Shown here in pieces: positions 1 through 7,659 of a DNA stretch of 20,945 nucleotides (position 1 is the first letter of the stretch; every line of letters starts with the position of its first letter). The stretch comes from Gammaproteobacteria bacterium (GTDB taxonomy: Bacteria; Pseudomonadota; Gammaproteobacteria; Granulosicoccales; Granulosicoccaceae): contig JAHQVR010000324.1 of NCBI GenBank assembly GCA_019634245.1, forward strand, positions 1-20,945. Direction: 5' to 3'. Both the position numbers and the translations under genes were made by a program. Below the pieces are notes generated by a model, which saw only the letters and a list, made by a program, of their open reading frames with translations, did not search any database and was not told the origin of the DNA.

Positions 1-531
1 AAAGCAGAAGCTTTGCAACCCAAGTCATTAGAAGCAATCACTCAGCGGCTCGAGGGCATGCCGGAGGTGCAACGGGTTCAGCTTGATCTAGTTTGGGTAA
101 AGCGATTGCAAGCAGTTCTTTCGCTGGTGCGACTCATCGGTTGGCTACTGGCGGGTTTTCTCACCCTGACAGCACTACTGGTGATCGGCAACACCATTCG
201 TCTGGAACTACTCAGACGGCGACCGGAAATCGAAGTCTCCAGACTTCTGGGTGCCAGCCGCGGTTTCATTCATCGTCCGATCCTGATCAGCGGCGCACTC
301 TACGGCTTTTTAGCGGGCACTGTGGCCTGTGTGACAGCGGCCCTAGCACTCGTGTGGATACGTCGCCCGACCCAGGAATTGTCCGCTTTGTACGCCAGCT
401 CATTCACCTTGCCAATGCCAACTGCTTCACAATTTTTAATCGTTATTTTGCTAGCCACGGCGCTGGGCTTGCTAGGTGCATTGATCACTCTGTATCGCCC
501 ATCACATCAGACATTCCAAACGGGGAAATAA
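1..531 (+). CDS. ftsX: Cell division protein FtsX, C-terminal part (5' end outside window)
   Basis: The frame is open from base 1 to the TAA at 529–531 and gives the last 176 residues of an FtsX-type permease. FtsX is the membrane half of the FtsEX complex, which activates periplasmic cell-wall hydrolases at the septum. Three hydrophobic segments are visible, and between the first two lies the family-typical cytoplasmic stretch with ELLRRRPEIEVSRLLGAS, in which an ExxRRxEIE-like run precedes a conserved LxGAS motif. The protein ends soon after the last membrane segment, as FtsX normally does. The next gene is rpoH, matching the ftsY–ftsE–ftsX–rpoH order common in gammaproteobacteria. The true start is upstream of the window. 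The identification rests on motif and context. Confidence 0.93.
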   Translation, partial: KAEALQPKSLEAITQRLEGMPEVQRVQLDLVWVKRLQAVLSLVRLIGWLLAGFLTLTALLVIGNTIRLELLRRRPEIEVSRLLGASRGFIHRPILISGALYGFLAGTVACVTAALALVWIRRPTQELSALYASSFTLPMPTASQFLIVILLATALGLLGALITLYRPSHQTFQTGK

Positions 532-577
532 CCTTAATTTTTTGTAAGATATTGATCTTATTGAGTTAATTTAAGTC

Positions 578-583
578 TATAAT
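578..583 (+). promoter_or_regulatory. Possible sigma-70 -10 box, distal rpoH promoter
   Basis: A perfect TATAAT lies in the AT-rich ftsX–rpoH gap. No good -35 lies at 16–18 bases; TTGATC at 552–557 is 20 bases away. If active, it would give an rpoH leader of about 110 nt that carries the CIRCE repeat as an RNA hairpin just before the ribosome-binding site. Confidence 0.35.
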
Positions 584-628
584 TCCTGTAGCTGGCTGAA
601 ATTTGCACAATTTTAGCTTAATTTTCTC

Positions 629-655
629 GGAACTTTGCCGCTGTTAGCACTCTAA
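629..655 (+). promoter_or_regulatory. Sigma-E (RpoE)-like promoter of rpoH
   Basis: GGAACTT at 629–635 matches the sigma-E -35 consensus. After 15 bases comes TCTAA at 651–655, which fits the TCTRA-type sigma-E -10. Transcription would start near 661–662, about 40 nt before the rpoH ATG. E. coli rpoH is known to have a sigma-E promoter (P3), so the site is expected in kind. Its -10 lies inside the left arm and spacer of the CIRCE operator. Activity is inferred from sequence only. Confidence 0.6.
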
Positions 656-670
656 GAGTGTGAGTGCTAA
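644..670 (+). promoter_or_regulatory. CIRCE element (HrcA operator) upstream of rpoH
   Basis: TTAGCACTC (644–652), nine bases, then GAGTGCTAA (662–670): an exact match to the CIRCE consensus, both 9-bp arms perfect and the spacer exactly 9 bp. HrcA binds this site to repress groES/groEL and dnaK operons in many bacteria. Here it sits 32 bases before the rpoH ATG and overlaps two promoter candidates, the usual geometry for repression. No chaperone gene is adjacent, so rpoH is the only plausible target. The hrcA gene is not in the window. Confidence 0.93.
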
Positions 671-673
671 AAT
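644..673 (+). promoter_or_regulatory. Candidate extended -10 sigma-70 promoter inside CIRCE
   Basis: TAAAAT at 668–673 is preceded by TGC (665–667), forming an extended -10. TTAGCA at 644–649 is a 4-of-6 match to the -35 consensus with an 18-base spacer. The promoter is almost entirely covered by the CIRCE repeat. Transcription would start near 680, giving a leader of about 22 nt with the AGGAGGG Shine–Dalgarno at 690–696. Confidence 0.5.
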
Positions 674-702
674 AGCGTTATACCGACACAGGAGGGTTCA
701 CT

Positions 703-1569
703 ATGACAGCCCTAACAATTCAACAAACTACACAATCGTTGCCCGTCGTCGCTGACGACCTGAACGGTTATATGGCAAAAATTGCCAACACCAAGTTGCT
801 CTCAGCAGAAGAGGAGCAAGACTTGGCGCGGCAACTTCGCGATGACAACAATCTCGATGCCGCACGTGATCTCGTCATGTCACAGCTTCGATTCGTTGTT
901 CACATCGCGAGGAGCTACAAAGGTTACGGTCTGCCGATGGCTGATCTGGTGCAGGAAGGCAATATTGGTCTCATGAAGGCGGTGAAGCGATTCGACCCCG
1001 AAGTGGGTGTACGATTGATCTCATTTGCCGTTCATTGGATTCGAGCCGAGATCCACGAGTACGTTATTCGCAACTGGCGAATCGTTAAAGTGGCAACGAC
1101 CAAAGCGCAACGCAAACTGTTCTTCAAATTGCGCAGCTCAAAGAAGCAGCTGAATTGGTTCAGCGCTGATGAAGTCAACGCGGTTGCTGAAGACTTAGGC
1201 GTCGATCCAAAGGTTGTTATGGAAATGGAATCACGCATGCACGGCCACGATACTGCCTTTGATGCACCGCCAGGCTCAAGCGAAGAGCTGCGGGCTCTGT
1301 CTCCATCCGAGATGTTGTTTGAAGATGCAGCAGACCCATCAGCCATAGCTGAGGAAGATGATTCGCGACAACAATCAGTCGACGGATTACATGCAGGGCT
1401 TGATTCACTGGATGAGCGCAGCCGAGATATTTTACAGCGTCGCTGGCTGTCAGAAGAAAAGTCGACTTTGCAGGAGTTGGCTGATGAATACGCAGTTTCG
1501 GCGGAGCGCATACGGCAAATAGAAAAAGCTGCTATGAAAAAACTGAAATTGCAGCTTCTTCCAGCTTAA
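703..1569 (+). CDS. rpoH: RNA polymerase heat-shock sigma factor RpoH (sigma-32)
   Basis: This 288-residue protein has the usual sigma-32 length and layout. It would direct RNA polymerase to chaperone and protease promoters after heat or protein-folding stress. Visible parts are region 2 (about 50–125, with LVQEGNIGLMKAVKRFDP and SFAVHWIRAEI), the RpoH box QRKLFFKLR at 136–144, which separates sigma-32 from other sigma-70 family members, and a C-terminal region 4 helix-turn-helix (about 250–285, with TLQELADEYAVSAERIRQIE). The ATG is preceded by AGGAGGG at 690–696, six bases away. It follows ftsX as in related genomes and ends in a strong terminator. Control appears layered: a sigma-E-like promoter and a CIRCE operator lie directly upstream. 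Nothing looks truncated. Confidence 0.97.
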   Translation: MTALTIQQTTQSLPVVADDLNGYMAKIANTKLLSAEEEQDLARQLRDDNNLDAARDLVMSQLRFVVHIARSYKGYGLPMADLVQEGNIGLMKAVKRFDPEVGVRLISFAVHWIRAEIHEYVIRNWRIVKVATTKAQRKLFFKLRSSKKQLNWFSADEVNAVAEDLGVDPKVVMEMESRMHGHDTAFDAPPGSSEELRALSPSEMLFEDAADPSAIAEEDDSRQQSVDGLHAGLDSLDERSRDILQRRWLSEEKSTLQELADEYAVSAERIRQIEKAAMKKLKLQLLPA

Positions 1570-1605
1570 GCCCTAGTAGCTAAAAGCTAATCATAACCAC
1601 ACTAG

Positions 1606-1634
1606 AAGGCCGCTTTAAAAAGCGGCCTTTTTTA
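1606..1634 (+). terminator. Rho-independent terminator of rpoH
   Basis: AAGGCCGCTTT (1606–1616) is complementary to AAAGCGGCCTT (1619–1629), a GC-rich hairpin running into seven T residues (1628–1634). It lies 37 bases after the rpoH stop. There is no comparable T run on the other strand, so it looks one-directional. Confidence 0.93.
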
Positions 1635-1727
1635 TTGGAATTAGTTAGATTAGGCTGGCCAATTCGCTGTTTTCCCACCCCATGGATGTAGAACCGGCAC
1701 TCCGCCCATCAAAACGCTGTGATGAAC

Positions 1728-3206
1728 CTATTCACCAGATAAAGGGCACTGTCGATCAAATTCGATTGTGATACGAAGACCAGGTTCATTGTCAGAGACA
1801 CTCAGTTTTCCACAATGGAGATCGCTGACGGCTTTCACGAGGCTCAAGCCCAAACCAGTACCAGGGGTGGTACGACTACTTTCAGTACGAAACAACCGCT
1901 GGAAGATCTTTGATCTCAGATGAACCGGCACCCCATGACCATTGTCACCAATCGAAAACCAGACCCCATTGCCAGTTTGCCCAGCAGACAGTGTTATCAA
2001 TGTGTGCTCGGGGCAATGCCGAATGGCATTCTCAATCAAATTAGCCAGCATCTGCACCAGTAAACCTTTGTCACCCAGAATTGGCAGTTCGTCCGCAAAA
2101 TTTGAATCAATAATTAATTTTTGAGATTCTTCCTCAGCAACAGCTTCGTACACTTCGTAAGCAGAACGTACGACATCTGAAAAGTTTAAAGGTTGAAACT
2201 TAGCCTTACGTGCACCGGCTTCTATTTGAGCGATACGCAGCAGGGATTCAAACGTTGAATTTATCGTTTCAGCCTCATCCAAAGCCTGTTCCAACTCCTC
2301 ATTCACAACACCGCTACGTTCTAACTTGCTGTAAGCACCTTCCAATTGAATGTATAAGCGATTCAACGGTGTTTTTAAGTCATGAGCAATACTGCTACTT
2401 ACCTGGCGCATTCCCTCAATGTTAGATTGCAACTGATCCAACGCACCGTTTATTTGACCAGAAAATTCATCAACATCATCACCGGAGGGACTAATCGGTA
2501 TTCGGGCGCTTAGGTTTCCTGCCGCAACTTTGTTCATAGAGCTCGTTATCCTACTCATTCTGCATTGCATTCTGTAAGCGGTAAACGCTGAGGCAAGCAG
2601 TGCCAACAAAGTGGATAGTAGAAGTGCTTTGATCAAGCTGTTTAGCGCTAAGGTTCTTAGGTTATCGAGCGGTTCAAGGCTTTTACCCAAGGATAAAATA
2701 TTATCGCCTAAACGTGCGGTATAGAATCTGTATTCCTGAGACGATTCAATTCCCAACTCATCGCCTGGTACATTAAACCAGCCCACATCCGTGCTACAAG
2801 AAGGCACATTTCCAGCGATTCTTTGGCCATCTAAGGAGGCCAGGTGAAAGCCCATCGTGTCCTGCATGGGGTTCTCGCTTTTGGTTATGGCTAACTGCAC
2901 AACCGCATCAATACCTAGCTCCTCATAAACCTCATAGTAGGCCTCGTAGCTTTGTAGGATGGTGGTATCAATAGCCGATTTTATTTTGTCTTGTAGTAGT
3001 TGGTAAAAAACAAAGGCAGCTATAGAAAACACAGTTAGAAACAACAGAGAAAAGGATATGCCGAGACGAAACGGCGAGCTCCTCAGCAGACTGAATTTTT
3101 GATTTCCGGTGACTGACATAGCACCAGTTACAGGCGATACTGCCTCCTGGGCCTGAGACCCAACTGACAGCGGTAGCGCTTGAGAGCTTGAGTTAACGGG
3201 GGGCAT
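1728..3206 (-). CDS. Two-component sensor histidine kinase (HAMP, HisKA, HATPase)
   Basis: A 492-residue inner-membrane kinase of the classical OmpR-partner type. Membrane segments lie at about 47–70 and 186–211 and enclose a periplasmic sensor region of about 115 residues that I do not recognise. Then come a HAMP linker (about 212–262), the dimerisation/phosphoacceptor helix with AHDLKTP (phosphorylated His 275), the N box NLIENAIRH (389–397), the G1 box DNGHG (421–425), an F box near FQRLFR and the G2 box GTGLGL (449–454). All catalytic boxes are intact. The gene overlaps the upstream regulator by 14 bases, so the pair is probably translationally coupled. The chosen ATG has only a weak ribosome-binding site; an internal ATG at residue 30 would also keep the whole first membrane segment. 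The ligand is unknown. Confidence 0.93.
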   Translation of the reverse strand: MPPVNSSSQALPLSVGSQAQEAVSPVTGAMSVTGNQKFSLLRSSPFRLGISFSLLFLTVFSIAAFVFYQLLQDKIKSAIDTTILQSYEAYYEVYEELGIDAVVQLAITKSENPMQDTMGFHLASLDGQRIAGNVPSCSTDVGWFNVPGDELGIESSQEYRFYTARLGDNILSLGKSLEPLDNLRTLALNSLIKALLLSTLLALLASAFTAYRMQCRMSRITSSMNKVAAGNLSARIPISPSGDDVDEFSGQINGALDQLQSNIEGMRQVSSSIAHDLKTPLNRLYIQLEGAYSKLERSGVVNEELEQALDEAETINSTFESLLRIAQIEAGARKAKFQPLNFSDVVRSAYEVYEAVAEEESQKLIIDSNFADELPILGDKGLLVQMLANLIENAIRHCPEHTLITLSAGQTGNGVWFSIGDNGHGVPVHLRSKIFQRLFRTESSRTTPGTGLGLSLVKAVSDLHCGKLSVSDNEPGLRITIEFDRQCPLSGE

Positions 3207-3870
3207 GTAAGCTATAACCTAAGTTACGCACAGTGTGCAACAGCGCAGTGTCAAACGGCTTGTCAATTTTGCTTCGCAAGCGGCTAATGTGAGTTTCAAC
3301 AACGCTGGTTTTAGGATCAAAATGAAAGTCCCATACTTGCTCAAGCAACATGGTTCGGCTGACCACGCGCCCAGAGTTTCGCATAAGAACTTCCAGCAAT
3401 AAAAATTCACGAGGTTGAAGTTCGATTTCTTGGCCACCTCGTTTTGCAATTCTGCTTAGTAAGTCCAATTCAAGATCAGCGACTTTTAATTCGGTGTTTT
3501 CAACTGATGTAACCGGCCGTCTAGACAATGCATTAACCCGAGCCAATAACTCAGAAAAAGCAAAGGGTTTTGTCAAGTAGTCATCTGCACCAGCCTCTAG
3601 GCCTTCAACTCGATCGTCCACGCCAGATACCGCCGTTAAAAATAAGGCCGGGGTTTTATTTCCCGAAGCGCGTAGCGATTTAACCAATGCAAGTCCATCC
3701 ATACCGGGCAACATGCGGTCAACCACAAGTACGTCATAATCCGTTTGCAGACACTGAATCATTGCCTCCTTACCATCCTCCAACACATCGACCACATGAC
3801 CAGCTTCGGTAAAGCCCTTGGCCGCATATTCAGCCATTTGTGGATCATCCTCAACCAGTAGTAAATGCAC
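3193..3870 (-). CDS. OmpR/PhoB-family response regulator
   Basis: A 225-residue DNA-binding regulator. The N-terminal receiver domain has the acidic pair in VEDDPQ (Asp 8/9), the phosphorylated Asp 51 in VVDRMLPGMDG, Thr 79 and Lys 101 in the KPF motif. The C-terminal winged helix (about 130–222) shows the OmpR-family core with VVSRTMLLEQVW, VVETHISRLRSKID and the final VRNLGYSL. The start is GTG at 3868–3870 with AGGA eight bases before it (complement of 3879–3882). It is the first gene of a two-gene operon with the histidine kinase. The target regulon cannot be read from the sequence; the GH16 gene across the intergenic region is one candidate. Confidence 0.95.
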   Translation of the reverse strand: MHLLLVEDDPQMAEYAAKGFTEAGHVVDVLEDGKEAMIQCLQTDYDVLVVDRMLPGMDGLALVKSLRASGNKTPALFLTAVSGVDDRVEGLEAGADDYLTKPFAFSELLARVNALSRRPVTSVENTELKVADLELDLLSRIAKRGGQEIELQPREFLLLEVLMRNSGRVVSRTMLLEQVWDFHFDPKTSVVETHISRLRSKIDKPFDTALLHTVRNLGYSLHAPR

Positions 3871-4006
3871 GATTTGATTCCTATTCTTTATTTAGTCAAA
3901 ACAATCTGTTTGTTCTTAGCGAATCCAATTCTCAAACAAATAGGTAGCCCGTCCTAATCCGACCACCCCTAGGCCATTTGGTTTTAGCCCTCGCCATATC
4001 AGGTCA

Positions 4007-4062
4007 CCACTGGCACAGCCAAGTTAGACCAAAACTGACCGGGTCTGACCCGGAAGCAGTGG
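4007..4062. repeat. REP-like palindromic element, intergenic copy
   Basis: CCGGGTC (4039–4045), one T, then GACCCGG (4047–4053) form a perfect 15-bp inverted repeat. It is enclosed by a looser pair, CCACTG (4007–4012) and CAGTGG (4057–4062). The 13-base core GGGTCTGACCCGG recurs identically at 16899–16911, and a one-base variant GGGTCGGACCC lies at 16752–16762. Recurrence of a GC-rich palindrome in non-coding DNA fits REP-type elements, but the family and any mobilising transposase are not visible here. Confidence 0.45.
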
Positions 4063-4199
4063 GGTCATGATCGGCTGGCAAGTGTGTCGCCACCTTTCGG
4101 CCGCTTTACAGTTTTGTAAGGACAACTAGCTGATTTAAAAAGAATTGGTTAATCATGTACTTACAGAGTCGGCCATCCCGTCGGCGATCTGATGCCCGA

Positions 4200-4228
4200 G
4201 GCGTCAGCAAGACGACGCTTTTGACGCC
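4200..4228. promoter_or_regulatory. Inverted repeat upstream of the GH16 gene (operator or RNA hairpin)
   Basis: GGCGTCA (4200–4206) and TGACGCC (4222–4228) are perfect 7-bp arms around a 15-base loop. A T-rich stretch with interruptions follows on the + strand. It lies about 110 bases before the GH16 start. It could be a regulator binding site or a leader hairpin; the T run is too broken for a confident terminator. Confidence 0.3.
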
Positions 4229-4335
4229 ATTGTTTTACTTTTCATCACAAAAATCACGCTCAATTGTTAACCAGTCGAGGTTCTACTCTGTTAGCTTAAG
4301 CACCCTCCTCAAATCAACCCTTGCCTGAACACTCA

Positions 4336-6759
4336 ATGTACACAGCCATGAAAGCGTGCACTCTTCGATGGATCGGCGCAATAGCTATAGCAATTGTTTC
4401 CAACCTGTCCTGGGCCAGTGAACCCTCCACACCCCAAAATCTTGAAACCAGTCTAAACGGCAGTACATTGGAGTTGAGCTGGTCGCCGTCTACCGACAAC
4501 ACCGCTGTGGCTGGATACAATGTCTACCTGCAGGACCGCTACATTGATACGGTCCAAGCCTCTTTTTATCAGTTGGATATAGACACCACTATCGACAACG
4601 TTTTCTACGTGGTCGCATTTGATGCACCCGAGCCTGGTGAACCCATCCGGTTCTCATTGAAGTCTGAACGGTTATTGGTACCCAGCAGAGATACACCAGA
4701 GGTATCAGATATACCTACCGCTCCCAGCAATCTATTGGCTGTACGTGAATCGGATACGCAGGTGAGCGTTAGTTGGGACGCCTCAACAGATAATGACTCT
4801 ATTGCCGGCTACAACGTCTATCGCGATGATCAATACATCACTACGATCTTTACTACTCTGTATAACGATATCTCCGCAATTCCTGGACAGAGCCATACCT
4901 ATTACATAGTCGCTTTCGATGAGCCAAGGAATTTCTCTCCAAAGTCTGAGCTGATAACAGTCGCCTCAACCTCGGCCAACAATACTGATTCAGGTGGTAC
5001 AGACGGTGCCACCAGTTCCACCGATAGTGATACTGGCAGCGACGGATCGTCCGGTAATTCGACCACCCAAGGTGCAGATGCCGGCTCCACAGATGCATCA
5101 AGCGATGGCCAAACGGAAACCACGAGCGGCACTGACACGACATCGTCGGACACCGGCTCAGACACTGGCGGTACTGATACCACTGATGGTGCTGATACAG
5201 CAGGGGCAACCGATAGCAACACGACCTCGTCGGATTCAGGTACCAGTGATGCCACCACGGGCTCTGACGGTACGTCCACAGAGGGAAGTGATGGTGGCTC
5301 AACCGATGCAGGGCCTGATAACAATGGTCAACCATCAATACCCACTAACGTAATTGCCGGAATCGTCACGCTGACGGCCATCGAGGTGCTTTGGGATGCG
5401 GCTCAAGATGATGGTGAAATTGTTGGTTATAACGTGTATCGCGACAATCAATACATTACTACGGTGTTTGCCCCCCAGTTTATTGATGACAATCTACCCT
5501 CTAGTGACAACACCAGCGTCAGCTACCATGTGGTGGCTTACGACGATGATCTAAATTTCTCCGATCCGTCACAAACTCTTACAGTAACTAAGGCAACACA
5601 AGCCGTCGATCCATTACTGCCGCCACCACCTCAGAATTTAAGAGTCACACTGATATCAAACGACTGGGTAGCACTTCAATGGGACCCAGTACCTGGCATC
5701 GACACTTATAACCTTTATCGAAATGACACGCTGCTTCATACCATCAGCCCCGATGAACTGAATTCGGAGAACCAGCGCTACGCAGACAGCTACAGCTATA
5801 TTGACTGCAACTACACGCGCGCCTATGAGCGGTGTATAGAACAGTCACCACAACCTGGCGTGCCGTACACTTATAGAGTCTCAGCTGTGGATGCTGAACT
5901 CAACGAATCATTGGCTTCTTATGCTGTGGTCACCCAATTGCTGGAGAATGAACGATCTGTCATTGATCCTTCAGAGTTTGAACTTAGATTTGCGGAAGAA
6001 TTTGACTCTGCGGAACTAGATGTGTCTGTTTGGAACACGCGCCTGCCATGGGGTCCTGAAACATTTATCAACGGAGAAATGCAGTATTTCGTTGATCACG
6101 CCAACAATCCAAATTTCGGATATAACCCGTTCAATATGACTGGCGATACGTTGAGCATCGAAGGTGTAGTGACGCCTGATGCGCTGCTCACCAGTGCTGG
6201 AAATCAGCCGTATTTGTCAGGTGCAATCACGACTCGTGAATCATTCACAATGACGTATGGCTATGTAGAGGCTCGAGCTCGATTCGCACAAGGCATCGGC
6301 ACCTTATCCAGTTTCTTTCTTTTTCATCAATGGTTTGCATTGAATGCTCCAGAGATTGACATCGTTGAATTTTTAGGACAAACACCCGATACGCACTTTC
6401 AAACGTACCACTACCACGATGAGCTTTATCCGAGTGTGCTGCAGTCTTCTCCCACCATGTTTACCCAAACCGACGGCGTTGACTTTACGGAAGATTTCCA
6501 CACCTATAGCGTTCTGTGGGAACCCAACCTCGTGGTATGGTTTATTGATGGCGAAGAAGTGCGTCGTATGACAGGCCCTGAAGTGTCTCGCCAAAGAATG
6601 TATATCACCGCATATTTAGTGATGGGAAGCGAGTGGGTGCCTGCACCAGATGTGACATCGGATATCTTCCCGGCATCTTACGAACTTGACTACATCAGAG
6701 CCTATCAGCGGTCGGATAACACAAGTTATGAAAACACATCGCCGAGTAGTGGAAGATAG
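4336..6759 (+). CDS. Secreted multidomain GH16 beta-glucanase with four FN3-like domains
   Basis: An 807-residue extracellular protein (numbering from ATG 4336). A signal peptide with a hydrophobic core and a likely cut after SWA is followed by FN3-like domains 1 (about 31–117) and 2 (127–211), an Asp/Ser/Thr/Gly-rich linker (212–333), FN3-like domains 3 (334–419) and 4 (430–535), and a C-terminal GH16 domain (545–792). The GH16 catalytic signature is intact: EIDIVE with Glu 673 (nucleophile), Asp 675 and Glu 678 (acid/base). Family knowledge predicts endo-hydrolysis of a beta-1,3 or mixed beta-1,3/1,4 glucan such as laminarin or lichenan; the exact substrate cannot be read here. ATG 4348 would give an equally good signal peptide, and no start has a clear ribosome-binding site. 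The 3' end overlaps ctaB on the other strand by 34 bases. Confidence 0.88.
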   Translation: MYTAMKACTLRWIGAIAIAIVSNLSWASEPSTPQNLETSLNGSTLELSWSPSTDNTAVAGYNVYLQDRYIDTVQASFYQLDIDTTIDNVFYVVAFDAPEPGEPIRFSLKSERLLVPSRDTPEVSDIPTAPSNLLAVRESDTQVSVSWDASTDNDSIAGYNVYRDDQYITTIFTTLYNDISAIPGQSHTYYIVAFDEPRNFSPKSELITVASTSANNTDSGGTDGATSSTDSDTGSDGSSGNSTTQGADAGSTDASSDGQTETTSGTDTTSSDTGSDTGGTDTTDGADTAGATDSNTTSSDSGTSDATTGSDGTSTEGSDGGSTDAGPDNNGQPSIPTNVIAGIVTLTAIEVLWDAAQDDGEIVGYNVYRDNQYITTVFAPQFIDDNLPSSDNTSVSYHVVAYDDDLNFSDPSQTLTVTKATQAVDPLLPPPPQNLRVTLISNDWVALQWDPVPGIDTYNLYRNDTLLHTISPDELNSENQRYADSYSYIDCNYTRAYERCIEQSPQPGVPYTYRVSAVDAELNESLASYAVVTQLLENERSVIDPSEFELRFAEEFDSAELDVSVWNTRLPWGPETFINGEMQYFVDHANNPNFGYNPFNMTGDTLSIEGVVTPDALLTSAGNQPYLSGAITTRESFTMTYGYVEARARFAQGIGTLSSFFLFHQWFALNAPEIDIVEFLGQTPDTHFQTYHYHDELYPSVLQSSPTMFTQTDGVDFTEDFHTYSVLWEPNLVVWFIDGEEVRRMTGPEVSRQRMYITAYLVMGSEWVPAPDVTSDIFPASYELDYIRAYQRSDNTSYENTSPSSGR
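4807..5463 (+). repeat. Internal FN3 duplication within the GH16 gene (paired 39-bp segments)
   Basis: Segments 4807–4845 and 5425–5463 encode GYNVYRD(D/N)QYITT and match at 33 of 39 bases; five of the six differences are silent. They lie at the same place in FN3-like domains 2 and 3, which sit on either side of the linker. Domain 1 has the more divergent version [13 protein letters not shown]. This points to domain duplication within the gene. Confidence 0.7.
4969..5334 (+). repeat. Low-complexity linker-coding region of the GH16 gene
   Basis: About 120 codons dominated by Asp, Ser, Thr and Gly, with recurring short units such as TDGADT, SDTGSD and TSSD. Such acidic, hydrophilic linkers are common in secreted carbohydrate-active enzymes of marine bacteria. 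The biased codons open long false reading frames on both strands here. The region is a likely site of length variation between strains. Confidence 0.85.
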
Positions 6760-7646
6760 TGATCAACGAGCATGACACCAAACAACCACATCAGGTAGTT
6801 AATCGAAAAAACAAAGGTTTTGATGGGTTGTTTTTCAGCGGTATTGTCAAACATTTTCCAAACATGGCGAAGAAATAAACCGCCGAGTACCAAGGCCGCT
6901 ACGAGATATAAGAGGCCGCTCATACGAATTAGATAGGGAAAGATACTCACGATAACAAGCAATATCGTGTACAACAAAATCTGCACTCGAGTGTACGCTA
7001 CTCCATGTGTCACTGGCAGCATGGGAATATCTACCTTGGCGTAGTCCTCGCGGCGATGAATCGCCAAAGCCCAAAAATGCGGTGGAGTCCAGATAAATAC
7101 AATTAAAAATAATAGCAGTGCACCTGCTGTGACCTCACCCGTAATTGCTGCCCAACCTAAAACCGGTGGCATCGCACCGGCTGCTCCACCGATCACAATG
7201 TTCTGCGGAGTCGCTCTTTTTAAGTACATCGTGTAGACAATCGCGTAACCGATGAGTGATAAGAAGGTGAGCACCGCCGTCAAACCGTTTACCCATACGG
7301 TCAAGATTATCATCGCTACAACACCCAAGAGCGTGGCAAACACCAAGCACTGCAAGGTACTTAAATTCCCTTGCGGCAGCGGTCGGTTTTCTGTCCGCTT
7401 CATAATGGCATCTGTTCGCTGATCAATCACATGATTAATCGCGGCTGCAGACGATGCAGCGAGCCCTATGCCCATCAAACCCAATACCGTCTCCTGCAAC
7501 GGCAACCAACCGGGTACAGACAGGATCATGCCCACGAAGGCAGTAAACACCAGCAACAGTACGACTTTTGGTTTCGTTATCTCTAGGTAGTCTCGCCAGT
7601 GCCCAAACCCTCTGGCAGCAGACTTATTGATGCTTGCTGTTTTCAT
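6726..7646 (-). CDS. ctaB: Protoheme IX farnesyltransferase (heme O synthase)
   Basis: A 306-residue UbiA-family membrane prenyltransferase that transfers a farnesyl group to heme B to make heme O, the precursor of the heme A used by aa3 oxidases. The family motif NHVIDQRTD (Asn 71, Asp 75, Asp 79) with KRTENRPLP behind it binds the Mg-diphosphate; a second region near 195–210 ([14 protein letters not shown]) is also typical. About eight or nine hydrophobic segments are visible. It is the last gene of the oxidase cluster, 13 bases after the Sco-like gene. Related clusters usually have ctaA (heme A synthase) just upstream and a sco gene just downstream; neither is present. Its last 34 bases overlap the end of the GH16 gene on the opposite strand. 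Confidence 0.95.
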   Translation of the reverse strand: MKTASINKSAARGFGHWRDYLEITKPKVVLLLVFTAFVGMILSVPGWLPLQETVLGLMGIGLAASSAAAINHVIDQRTDAIMKRTENRPLPQGNLSTLQCLVFATLLGVVAMIILTVWVNGLTAVLTFLSLIGYAIVYTMYLKRATPQNIVIGGAAGAMPPVLGWAAITGEVTAGALLLFLIVFIWTPPHFWALAIHRREDYAKVDIPMLPVTHGVAYTRVQILLYTILLVIVSIFPYLIRMSGLLYLVAALVLGGLFLRHVWKMFDNTAEKQPIKTFVFSINYLMWLFGVMLVDHYLPLLGDVFS

Positions 7647-7659
7647 CCTGGAGCGCAGA

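Larger units (their letters stand above)
3871..4335. other. Long intergenic region between the response regulator and the GH16 gene
   Basis: This 465-base gap separates divergent genes and should hold the promoters for both. I found no convincing gene, RNA gene or strong -35/-10 pair. It contains a perfect 15-bp palindrome (4039–4053) related to copies near tsaD, a short inverted repeat TTACA-N4-TGTAA (4106–4119), and a hairpin with 7-bp arms (4200–4228). The stretch just before the GH16 start has no Shine–Dalgarno sequence. The last three quarters look more structured than typical spacer DNA. Confidence 0.7.

Noticed and set aside
93..569. Open frame overlapping ftsX in another frame
   Set aside because: Composition is not protein-like, and the FtsX frame has clear membrane segments and family motifs.
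4081..4320. Possible riboswitch upstream of the GH16 gene
   Set aside because: I looked for the conserved core of cyclic-di-GMP (GEMM) switches and saw no match. Only simple inverted repeats are visible.
4853..5353. Long overlapping open frames on both strands inside the GH16 gene
   Set aside because: They lie exactly over the Asp/Ser/Thr/Gly linker, whose biased codons remove stops in other frames. The products are low-complexity (Val/Ser/Pro- or Trp/His/Arg-rich) and have no ribosome-binding site.
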